DNA from: Chitinophaga rhizophila
GTDB taxonomy: Bacteria > Bacteroidota > Bacteroidia > Chitinophagales > Chitinophagaceae
DNA: 64,000 nt
Assembly: GCF_019492185.1 (NCBI RefSeq)
Contig: NZ_JAICCF010000005.1
Span: forward strand, 372,001-436,000
Reading direction: 5' to 3'
A program made the translations under genes and the position numbers. Shown here one piece after another: positions 17,474 through 25,106 of this stretch (positions are counted from its first letter, which is position 1; every line of letters begins with the position of its first letter). Below the pieces are notes generated by a model. That model searched no databases and was not told where the DNA came from. It worked only from the letters and a program-made list of their open reading frames with translations.

Positions 17474-18031
17474 ATGAAGTACTTTTCTTTACTGGTTGTT
17501 GCAGGTGCATTATTTTTAGGCGCTTGTAAGAATGGTAATAACACCCCGAAGACATCCAAGGAGCTACTGGAGCAGGCGCAGAAAACGATGAATACCGGTG
17601 CTGGTAAATTTTCAATTAATGCGCCGGAAGGATGGAGGAAAACCGATACTACGCTGGGAGGTATTAAACTGACGTTCCTGCTTGCACCGGCGGAGACGGA
17701 TGGTTTCAGGTCTAACATCAACGTAGTGACAGAGACAGTAGGCAAAGTGAGCTTCGACGAGTATCATAATGCCACGCTGGCTACTATGGGTAAGTACATG
17801 AGTAACTTCCAGCTTATTGGCAGCGGAGAGAAAGTAATTGATGGTCAGCCAGGTAAATGGTTTAAGTACAGTGCAGATCAGACAGGAGGTAAAGATGTGG
17901 TAGCGCTGAATCATACAGTTGTAAAAGATGGTATTGCTTACATTATCACCGGTGTGACTAAAGTACAGGATGAAGCGAAAATTACGCCGCTGATTGAGCA
18001 ATCAGTTGCTTCTTTTAAGATTACACAGTAA
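17474..18031 (+). CDS. PsbP/DcrB-like lipoprotein
   Basis: A 185-residue lipoprotein. The signal ends in the lipobox LGAC (Cys at about residue 18) followed by KNGNNTPK. The mature part contains FSINAPEGWRKTDTTLGGIKLTFLLAP and a C-terminal TPLIEQSVASFKI, the pattern of the PsbP/DcrB-type fold found in many Bacteroidota lipoproteins. Its function is unknown. It is monocistronic, with a strong terminator after the stop. Confidence 0.7.
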   Translation: MKYFSLLVVAGALFLGACKNGNNTPKTSKELLEQAQKTMNTGAGKFSINAPEGWRKTDTTLGGIKLTFLLAPAETDGFRSNINVVTETVGKVSFDEYHNATLATMGKYMSNFQLIGSGEKVIDGQPGKWFKYSADQTGGKDVVALNHTVVKDGIAYIITGVTKVQDEAKITPLIEQSVASFKITQ

Positions 18032-18054
18032 GCGGATAACGATATTATAGATAG

Positions 18055-18091
18055 GGGAGGCCGGGGTATTTTGCCCCGGCCTCCCTTTTTT
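18055..18091 (+). terminator. Strong terminator after the lipoprotein gene
   Basis: Perfect 12-bp arms GGGAGGCCGGGG and CCCCGGCCTCCC, a 7-nt loop and six T. Confidence 0.9.
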
Positions 18092-18173
18092 GCCAGTTAT
18101 TACTCTATTAGTTTGGTCGAGTTTTATAATTTAGAACACGCAAACAGCATTTTCACATTGATTAACAATAACT

Positions 18174-19583
18174 ATGGACCTGAAGAAACTTTGGCGTGTA
18201 CTGTTGACAGGATGCGCAATGCTGGCAGTTATGCTGGTGCAGGGGCAGCAGCGTAAGCCTAATATCATCTTTATCCTGGCAGACGATCTGGGGTATGGCA
18301 ATGTCAGTGCCTATAACAGCAAAAGCCCTGTCAGGACGCCTAATATTGACAGGTTGGGGCAGGAGGGGATACGTTTTACTGACTTTTATGCCGGTACGAC
18401 AGTTTGTGCGCCATCCCGTTGTGCATTGTTGACCGGTAAGCATATGGGGCATGCCTATATCAGAGGTAATACCCGTTTACCTTTACGCACGCAGGACAGT
18501 ACTGTGGCGCAGCTGTTACAGCAGAACGGTTACCGTACCGGTATGTTCGGGAAGTGGGGGCTGGGAGAAGCAGGTACTACCGGGTCGCCAGAGGTAAAAG
18601 GATTTGACGCCTTTTACGGCTATCTGAATCAGCAGCATGCCCATAACTACTATACAGATTACCTGTTCGAACTGAAAGAGGGGCAAATCAGGAAGGTACC
18701 GCGTGACACTAGCATCTATACCCAGGATGAGATACAGCAACATGCGCTGACTTTCATTAGAGCAAATAAGGACAAGCCTTTTTTCCTCTTTTTGCCTTTT
18801 ACACTGCCGCATGCAGAACTGGCACCTCCAACGGCAGATATGCAACCTTTCCTGCATGAAGATGGTAGCAGTAAACTGGGGCCTGAAACGCCTTATGAGA
18901 GGAAAAAAGGTACTTACCGCAACCAGCCATTACCCCATGCCGCCTTTGCTGCGATGGTGTCAAAGCTGGACAGGAATGTAGGGGAGATTGTCGCATTGGT
19001 GAAACAGCTGGGACTGGACAATAATACTTATATATTCTTCACCAGTGATAATGGTCCGCATAAAGAAGGTGGGGGAGATCCGGTATTTTTTGACAGCAAC
19101 GGACCACTTAAAGGCGTGAAGCGGGATCTGTATGAAGGAGGTATCCGGGTACCGATGCTGGTGCGTGCACCGGGAAAAGTGTCAGCAGGACAAGTTAGTA
19201 GTATTCAATGGGCTTTCTGGGATATTTTACCAACTTTGACCACTCTTACACATTCCGCTACTTTATCCGGAATAGATGGCTTATCTTACGTTGAAGCGCT
19301 GAACGGAAATAAACCCGCACGGCAGCATGATTACTTCTACTGGCAGTTCAACGAAGGCGGTTTACAGGAGGTGGTGTTACAGGAAGACTGGAAACTGATC
19401 CGCTTCAAGCAACGAGGCAGTGCCGAACGTTTTGAATTGTACCATCTCTCTGATGATATAGGAGAAGTACATGATCTGGCCGCTGAATATCCGCAGAAAG
19501 TAAAGGCGCTCGCCAAGTTAATGAAAGCATCAAAATCGCCGGCAGCCCACACAGAATTTGACTGGTCGGCGGTAGAACAATAA
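18174..19583 (+). CDS. Sulfatase, formylglycine-dependent (S1 family)
   Basis: A 469-residue exported sulfatase. The N-terminus has a membrane-type signal (VLLTGCAMLAVMLVQGQQ). The first metal site is in KPNIIFILADDLGYGN, and the sulfatase signature VCAPSRCALLTGKH provides the CxPSR cysteine that is converted to formylglycine. A second metal site is in FFTSDNGPHKEGG. It removes sulfate esters from glycans or other substrates. The hydrolase gene at 19592 starts 8 bp after its stop, so sulfate removal and glycosidic cleavage are probably coupled on one sulfated glycan. The maturation enzyme (anSME or FGE) is not in the window. Confidence 0.9.
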   Translation: MDLKKLWRVLLTGCAMLAVMLVQGQQRKPNIIFILADDLGYGNVSAYNSKSPVRTPNIDRLGQEGIRFTDFYAGTTVCAPSRCALLTGKHMGHAYIRGNTRLPLRTQDSTVAQLLQQNGYRTGMFGKWGLGEAGTTGSPEVKGFDAFYGYLNQQHAHNYYTDYLFELKEGQIRKVPRDTSIYTQDEIQQHALTFIRANKDKPFFLFLPFTLPHAELAPPTADMQPFLHEDGSSKLGPETPYERKKGTYRNQPLPHAAFAAMVSKLDRNVGEIVALVKQLGLDNNTYIFFTSDNGPHKEGGGDPVFFDSNGPLKGVKRDLYEGGIRVPMLVRAPGKVSAGQVSSIQWAFWDILPTLTTLTHSATLSGIDGLSYVEALNGNKPARQHDYFYWQFNEGGLQEVVLQEDWKLIRFKQRGSAERFELYHLSDDIGEVHDLAAEYPQKVKALAKLMKASKSPAAHTEFDWSAVEQ

Positions 19584-19591
19584 ATGACGTT

Positions 19592-22372
19592 ATGAGAACA
19601 GTAATCAGAACTTTCCGCTGGATAGTGCCCGCTATCCTTCTATCTGCCAGTATTCAATCTGTTGAGGCACAACCGGCATCCCTACCACCGCAGAGCAGGC
19701 TGACGTTACCGTGGACCCGTTGGTGGTGGATAGGCAGCGCTGTTGATGAGAAAGAACTGGATATATCCCTGAAGATGTTAAAAGATGCCGGTTTTGGCGG
19801 TGTTGAAATTGCACCTATCTATGGAGCGAAAGGCTATGAATCGAGGTATGTGAGTTTCCTTTCTCCCAGATGGGTGGATCTGTTGCGGCACACTGTTACC
19901 TCCGCCGCCCGGAATGATATGAGTGTAGACCTGACCACAGGAACCGGTTGGCCTTTTGGTGGGCCGCAGGTGGCCAGGAAAGATGCCGCTTCCCGTATCA
20001 TTGTACAGCAGTATCAGGCCAGGGGCAATACGCCGTTTTCAGCGCAGATAAAGGTAAAAGAGCCGAAACAACAGGGCGCAGTATTGCAGGCGCTGACCGC
20101 CTATAAAGGTGACGAACGTATACCCCTGATGGATAAGGTGGATAAGGAAGGTAATCTGAAGTGGACACCCCCTGCTGGCGAATGGGAAGTGTATGCACTG
20201 TTTAGTGGCTGGACGCTGCAACAGGTAAAAAGGGCCGCTCCCGGCGGAGAAGGTTATACGTTGGATCACCTGTCTGCCGAAGCCTTGCCGGTATACCTGC
20301 ATCGTTTTGATACCGCCTTTAAAGGCAAAGCGCCTGGAGTAAGAGCCTTTTATAATGACAGTTATGAGGTGTATAATGCTGATTGGACACCTGCATTTTT
20401 TACCGCATTTGAGAAGAACAGAGGCTATGATCTGCGTAAGTATATACGTGAGCTGGCCAGCAATGATAGTACTGACCTGGTTTGCCGTATAAAGTCTGAT
20501 TACCGCGAAACGATGTCTGAAATGCTTTTGGACAACTTTACCCGGCCGTGGACCAAATGGGCCCATGGCTATAAGGGTGTGACGAAGAACCAGGCGCATG
20601 GGTCACCCGGCAATCTGCTGGACCTGTATGCCGCCGTAGATATACCGGAATGCGAGACGTATGGCTCTACATATTTCCCGATTCCGGGCCTGAGAAGAGA
20701 TAGTGCTGATGTACGGAATGTAGATCCGGATCCGGTTATGCTCAAATTTGCTTCTTCTGCAGCGCATGTGGCCGGGCATCCGCTGGTATCCTGTGAGACG
20801 TTTACCTGGCTGACAGAACATTTCAAGACATCGCTTTCACAGTGTAAGCCGGAAGTGGAGCAGGCTTTTCTGGCAGGCGTTAACCATGTATTCTATCATG
20901 GTAATACCTTTTCTCCGCAGGACGTTCCGTGGCCGGGATGGCTGTTTTATGCGTCAGTCAATTTCGTGCCTACCAACAGCTTCTGGACACACGTAGGAGG
21001 GCTGAACAGTTATATTGCAAATGTGCAGTCTGTGTTGCAGACCGGCACTGCTGACAATGAACTGCTGATCTACTGGCCGGTGTATGACAGCTGGAAACGT
21101 CCGAAAGGCAAGGATATGTCTTTAAAGGTGCACGATATTGACGAGTGGTTATATCCAACAGCTTTTTATAAGCAGGTGACAGCATTACAGAAGGCCGGTT
21201 ATTCCCTTGATTTCATTTCCGATGGCTTGCTGAAAGGCGCTGATGTTGCTAACGGAGAGATTACTACTAATCCGGCAGCAGCGCCATACAAAGTGCTGAT
21301 AGTTCCGAAAGCCTCATTGATTCCAGTAGCAACCCTTGAGCAGATGATATCCCTTGCAGAAAAAGGGGCTACCGTCATCTTTGAATCGCTGCCGGGAGAC
21401 GTACCAGGCCTGGGTAACCTGGAGGCGCGCAGGAAGGAATTTAAAGCGCTTCTCTCGAAGTTGTCGTTCAAGGAGGACAATGGGTCGCAGCAGGTAGTGA
21501 AGAGAGGAAAAGGGCAGGTTATTCTCAGCAGTAATGTACAGGCAGCACTGGAAAACCAGGGTATAGCCAGGGAGACACTGGCAGACCAGGGGCTTCGTTT
21601 TATTCGTAGGAAGGATAAAAATTCTACCTGGTACTACATTGTAAACCACACGCCAGAGAAGATAGATCAGACGATACCGCTGAATAAACTGGCAACAACC
21701 GCAGTCATTACCGATCCTATAAGTACACAGTTTGGTGCTATCCGTGTTTCAGAACGTAACGGCAAAAAAGCAGTGCGGTTGCAACTGTTGCCTGGTCAGT
21801 CTCTATTATTACAAGTCGGAGCAACTTTGGCAGCCGGTACGCCACAATGGACATATCTTGATGCACCAGGCAACCCTTTGACGCTCTCAGGCCCATGGCA
21901 GTTGACGTTTACCAACGGAGGTCCATTTAAACCGGCGGATCGTAAATTGGATCGCCTGGCATCCTGGACAACGCTGTCAGATACAGCGGCGAACGCTTAT
22001 AGTGGCGCTGCCGTGTATACACAGACATTTAACCTGCCTGAGAAAGCAGCAAAGGAATATGTGCTTGATCTGGGCAAGGTGCATGAAAGTGCCAGGGTAA
22101 CCATTAACGGCAAAGATGCAGGTATATACTGGGCGATTCCATTCAGGGGAAGGATTGGCGCATACCTCCGGCCGGGTAAGAACGAAATAAAGATAGAGGT
22201 AGCGAACCTGATGGCAAACCGCATGAAGTATATGGATCAGCATGCCATCCAATGGCGTAATTACCACGAAATCAACTTTGTAAATATCAATTATACCGCA
22301 TTTAATGCCGCAGACTGGCCATTACAGCCATCGGGACTGGTAGGTCCGGTGACCATCACCCCGTATAAATGA
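19592..22372 (+). CDS. GH106-like glycosyl hydrolase (putative alpha-L-rhamnosidase)
   Basis: A 926-residue exported glycoside hydrolase with signal peptide WIVPAILLSASIQSVEAQ. The start of the mature protein, PWTRWWWIGSAVDEKELD with GFGGVEIAPIYG, is typical of the GH106-related family, as are GTGWPFGGPQ and the stretch HVFYHGNTFSPQDVPWPGW. The C-terminal 130 residues form a galactose-binding-like beta-sandwich (VHESARVTINGKDAGIYW). Characterised GH106 enzymes release L-rhamnose; activity here is inferred from the family. It is co-transcribed with the preceding sulfatase. No SusC/SusD genes accompany it, so this is not a standard polysaccharide utilisation locus. Confidence 0.8.
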   Translation: MRTVIRTFRWIVPAILLSASIQSVEAQPASLPPQSRLTLPWTRWWWIGSAVDEKELDISLKMLKDAGFGGVEIAPIYGAKGYESRYVSFLSPRWVDLLRHTVTSAARNDMSVDLTTGTGWPFGGPQVARKDAASRIIVQQYQARGNTPFSAQIKVKEPKQQGAVLQALTAYKGDERIPLMDKVDKEGNLKWTPPAGEWEVYALFSGWTLQQVKRAAPGGEGYTLDHLSAEALPVYLHRFDTAFKGKAPGVRAFYNDSYEVYNADWTPAFFTAFEKNRGYDLRKYIRELASNDSTDLVCRIKSDYRETMSEMLLDNFTRPWTKWAHGYKGVTKNQAHGSPGNLLDLYAAVDIPECETYGSTYFPIPGLRRDSADVRNVDPDPVMLKFASSAAHVAGHPLVSCETFTWLTEHFKTSLSQCKPEVEQAFLAGVNHVFYHGNTFSPQDVPWPGWLFYASVNFVPTNSFWTHVGGLNSYIANVQSVLQTGTADNELLIYWPVYDSWKRPKGKDMSLKVHDIDEWLYPTAFYKQVTALQKAGYSLDFISDGLLKGADVANGEITTNPAAAPYKVLIVPKASLIPVATLEQMISLAEKGATVIFESLPGDVPGLGNLEARRKEFKALLSKLSFKEDNGSQQVVKRGKGQVILSSNVQAALENQGIARETLADQGLRFIRRKDKNSTWYYIVNHTPEKIDQTIPLNKLATTAVITDPISTQFGAIRVSERNGKKAVRLQLLPGQSLLLQVGATLAAGTPQWTYLDAPGNPLTLSGPWQLTFTNGGPFKPADRKLDRLASWTTLSDTAANAYSGAAVYTQTFNLPEKAAKEYVLDLGKVHESARVTINGKDAGIYWAIPFRGRIGAYLRPGKNEIKIEVANLMANRMKYMDQHAIQWRNYHEINFVNINYTAFNAADWPLQPSGLVGPVTITPYK

Positions 22373-22408
22373 CTTTTGGCTGATAGTGCTCAGAATGTTT
22401 GAATTTTG

Positions 22409-22416
22409 TAATTTTG
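22409..22416 (+). promoter_or_regulatory. -7 box four bases before the AraC start
   Basis: TAATTTTG matches TAnnTTTG, and only GCGT separates it from the ATG at 22421. Transcription would begin at or next to the start codon, so the mRNA is probably leaderless. Confidence 0.45.
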
Positions 22417-22420
22417 GCGT

Positions 22421-23323
22421 ATGGCAGAAACACAAACACTGGAACAGTTCTATCAGCAGAAGTTTAACTGGTTGCCGGAAAATCTTCAGCAGGATATCGG
22501 TCATTTTAATGTATTCCGGCTGGAAGATTTTCAGGGCGCTGGCGCAAAGACCTTCCGGTACAGTCGCCGGGACTTTTATAAGGTCAGCCTGATCCGGGGC
22601 AGTAATGTGTACCATTATGCAGACAAGAGTGTAGAGATCAATGGTACTACATTGGTGTTCTTTAATCCACAGGTGCCATATACTTATGATACCCTGTCTG
22701 AGATAAAGACAGGCTTCTTTTGTATATTCAAAGAGGCATTTTTCACAGAAAGAATGAGGAGCAATATCAATGAGTTACCTATGTTTGTTCCCGGCGGTAA
22801 ACCGTTCTATGTGTTAAATGAGGAGCAGGACCGGTATGTGAGTCAGCTCTTTACCAAGATGCTGGATGAGATTAATTCAGACTACAGGTACAAGTATGAT
22901 CTGATTATGAATTATGTGACTGAAATGATCCACTATGCGCTGAAGATGGAGCCCTCCGAGACCCTGTATAAGCATCCGGATGCCAAGTCGAGGATCACCT
23001 CCATATTCACGGAGTTACTGGAGCGGCAGTTTCCGATTGAATCTACTTCCCAGCGGTTTACGCTGCGTTCAGCCAGGGACTTTGCGGACCAGTTGTCGGT
23101 GCATGTTAACCACCTGAACCGGGCTATTAAGGATACTACCGGTAAAACAACTACGGAGCATATAGCAGAGCGTCTTGCGAGTGAAGCCAAGGCCCTGTTA
23201 AAGCATACTAACTGGAACGTGTCTGAGATCAGTTATTGTCTGGGGTTTGAAGAACCGGCACACTTCAATAACTTTTTCAGGAAGCAAACAGGCCAGACAC
23301 CGTCTTCATTCAGAATTGTTTGA
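22421..23323 (+). CDS. AraC family transcriptional regulator
   Basis: A 300-residue regulator with an N-terminal cupin-like sensing half (residues about 40-150, VEINGTTLVFFNPQVPYTY) and a C-terminal AraC DNA-binding domain: SARDFADQLSVHVNHLNRAIKDTTGKTTTEHIAERL and WNVSEISYCLGFEEPAHFNNFFRKQTGQTPSSFR. It lies 80 bp upstream of a short-chain dehydrogenase on the same strand. That arrangement is common in Bacteroidota, with the regulator activating the dehydrogenase. It is also only 48 bp downstream of the hydrolase gene, but a promoter box at 22409 suggests separate transcription. Confidence 0.88.
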   Translation: MAETQTLEQFYQQKFNWLPENLQQDIGHFNVFRLEDFQGAGAKTFRYSRRDFYKVSLIRGSNVYHYADKSVEINGTTLVFFNPQVPYTYDTLSEIKTGFFCIFKEAFFTERMRSNINELPMFVPGGKPFYVLNEEQDRYVSQLFTKMLDEINSDYRYKYDLIMNYVTEMIHYALKMEPSETLYKHPDAKSRITSIFTELLERQFPIESTSQRFTLRSARDFADQLSVHVNHLNRAIKDTTGKTTTEHIAERLASEAKALLKHTNWNVSEISYCLGFEEPAHFNNFFRKQTGQTPSSFRIV

Positions 23324-23403
23324 ATTGTGCAACCATTGGTTTGAATGATGCAAGCGCTGGCAGGTAAATGCGTGTTAGTTTTGCATTATTAAATCAACAG
23401 ACG

Positions 23404-24240
23404 ATGAGCAACATAAAAAGAGTATGGTTTATCACCGGCGCGTCCAAAGGGTTGGGCCTAAGCCTGGTAAAACAGTTGCTGGCCGCAGATCAGCAGGTTG
23501 CAGCAACATCAAGAACGGTAGAAGAGCTTAGAAGGGCAGTGGGTATCGAGTCAGCCAACTTTCTTCCACTTGAGATGGATCTCACGAATGAGGCCAGTGT
23601 GGAAGCAGCTATACAGGATACAATTGCTAAATTCAACCGGCTGGATGTTATAGTGAATAACGCCGGATATGGGATTGGGGGTAGCATTGAGGAGCTGACA
23701 GACCGTGAGACCAGAGATGCTTTTGACGTAAATGTATTTGGTACCTTGAATGTGATCAGGAAGGCGATGCCGCAGCTGCGGGTACAGCGATCCGGCCACA
23801 TCATCAATATCTCTTCTATTGCCGGTATTGCACCTGCCACCGGATGGTCTATCTACGGAGCAGCCAAACATGCAGTAATCGGCCTTACAGAAGTACTGGC
23901 AGAAGATGTAAAGGAGTTTGGTATCAAAGTAACAGTGGTAGCGCCTGGTGCGTTCAGAACCAGCTTTCTGAAAGAAGAGTCACTGACCTTGGCAAAACAC
24001 CCTATCCCGGAATACACAGCGATCAGAAACTCGCATGACAAGTATAAGTCTATGGATGGAACACAGATCGGAGATCCGGAGAAGGCGGCGGCAGCGATGA
24101 TAGCAATTGTGAATGAGCAGAAACCACCGGTATACCTTTTGCTGGGAGCAGATGCGTATGAACGGGGGATGGCTAAGCTGGAATCGCTGAAGGATGCGTT
24201 TAAAGAGAGGGAAGCAATGACGAAGTCTACAAGTTTCTAA
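23404..24240 (+). CDS. Short-chain dehydrogenase/reductase (classical SDR)
   Basis: A 278-residue NAD(P)-dependent oxidoreductase. It has the cofactor motif ITGASKGLGL, NNAGYG, and the catalytic Ser-Tyr-Lys in INISSIAGIAPATGWSIYGAAKHAV (Y-x-x-x-K is YGAAK). The substrate is unknown. The start at 23404 (MSNIKRVWF) is preferred over the longer frame from 23368. It follows an AraC regulator that probably controls it and ends before a hairpin terminator. Confidence 0.9.
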   Translation: MSNIKRVWFITGASKGLGLSLVKQLLAADQQVAATSRTVEELRRAVGIESANFLPLEMDLTNEASVEAAIQDTIAKFNRLDVIVNNAGYGIGGSIEELTDRETRDAFDVNVFGTLNVIRKAMPQLRVQRSGHIINISSIAGIAPATGWSIYGAAKHAVIGLTEVLAEDVKEFGIKVTVVAPGAFRTSFLKEESLTLAKHPIPEYTAIRNSHDKYKSMDGTQIGDPEKAAAAMIAIVNEQKPPVYLLLGADAYERGMAKLESLKDAFKEREAMTKSTSF

Positions 24241-24306
24241 TGTACATTGATATATGACTATAAGCCTTGCGCCTGCTTTGAAGGGTGCACACAACTAAAA
24301 AACACG

Positions 24307-24337
24307 GGGGAATCATTCAGATTCCCCTATTTTTTTA
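24307..24337 (+). terminator. Terminator after the SDR gene
   Basis: Eight-bp arms GGGGAATC and GATTCCCC, a 5-nt loop, then TATTTTTTT. Confidence 0.85.
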
Positions 24338-24780
24338 TAATAACTTTTGGCTAACATCGTTAGCCGGATAAGGTAGAAGAACGCATACCTAGTTGACATA
24401 GGTATATTGTTGTGATTATTGCTTCGGAATATCATACAAAGGTGAACTTTCGTTGTATAGGTTAGCTGTTTATCGCTCATTTTCTCCAGGCCTTATTTTA
24501 CTATCTAAGCTATGTTTTGGAGAGCCTTTATTATCCACTGGGATGAGGGAAATCGGGGCAGTATCAGCAGCTTAAATCAGAGGAGATATTGCTTCAGGGA
24601 AATGTGCCGGTATATACTGGTAGAATGTTGCCTGGCAATGATATGGGGTGGTTTTAAAGCAATAATTATCCTGCATTATTTGATGAATATTGAGTTCCAC
24701 CGGATGGGGCAGCCAGCAAGGTAGATGTGGTTAAAAAATAACACGAAAATTATTGATAAAAACGGGGAGGTAAGCAAAGC
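24338..24780. other. Gene-poor intergenic stretch with inverted repeats
   Basis: No convincing gene. Two short inverted repeats stand close together: GGCTAAC-atc-GTTAGCC near 24353-24369 and ATACCTA-gttgaca-TAGGTAT at 24385-24405. They could be operators or parts of a small RNA. A 70-codon open frame at 24512-24724 has unusual composition (many Cys, Trp and Ile), no family and no promoter, and I do not call it a gene. Confidence 0.4.
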
Positions 24781-24834
24781 TTTTTCGGATAAAATTTGTA
24801 ATTTCATATCTCACCAAAGGAAAAGGAGGTATTC

Positions 24835-24882
24835 ATGCAATCTACAGAATATTCATGGAAACCTTCGGTTAGTATCGCCTAA
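24835..24882 (+). CDS. 15-residue leader-like peptide
   Basis: A short ORF encoding MQSTEYSWKPSVSIA, preceded by the strong ribosome site AAGGAGGT (24823-24830) at 4-5 nt spacing. Such a site is rare in Bacteroidota and argues that this ORF is translated. Its last codons form the left arm of a hairpin (CGGTTAG/CTAACCG, 24866-24885), and a terminator follows at 24924-24961. An AT-rich promoter-like stretch TAAAATTTG lies just upstream (24790-24798). The next gene is the ABC exporter at 25107. A leader peptide controlling the exporter by attenuation is the best reading. An independent small peptide or a small RNA are alternatives. Confidence 0.5.
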   Translation: MQSTEYSWKPSVSIA

Positions 24883-24923
24883 CCGGGTTGCTCCATAAAA
24901 AATATCTGGGACGCAGACGCGTC

Positions 24924-24961
24924 AAAGTCCTCTCGGTTTTTCCGGGAGGACTTTTGTTTTT
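24924..24961 (+). terminator. Terminator/attenuator between leader ORF and ABC exporter
   Basis: Thirteen-bp arms AAAGTCCTCTCGG and CCGGGAGGACTTT with one wobble, a loop of five T, then TGTTTTTG. Directly before it is a 5-bp hairpin GACGC-agac-GCGTC (24910-24923). I could not find a strong alternative antiterminator pairing by eye. Confidence 0.8.
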
Positions 24962-25090
24962 GTATACAATATGTAGTTCCCCTGTTCGTCATTCTCTAAA
25001 GGCATGCGGTCACTGATTTGTTCCCTTCTAAAACTCCGTTATTTTTAGCGTAAATTAGCCCATTGCGGACACAAGGTACCCCAGCTGCCA

Positions 25091-25098
25091 TATATTTG
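25091..25098 (+). promoter_or_regulatory. Possible -7 box directly before the ABC exporter
   Basis: TATATTTG matches TAnnTTTG and lies 8 nt before the ATG at 25107. If active, it gives the exporter its own, nearly leaderless promoter in addition to read-through from the leader region. Confidence 0.4.
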
Positions 25099-25106
25099 CT
25101 ATAGAT

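Noticed and set aside
24512..24724. 70-codon ORF in the gap before the ABC exporter
   Set aside because: The composition is odd, with no family and no promoter or terminator.
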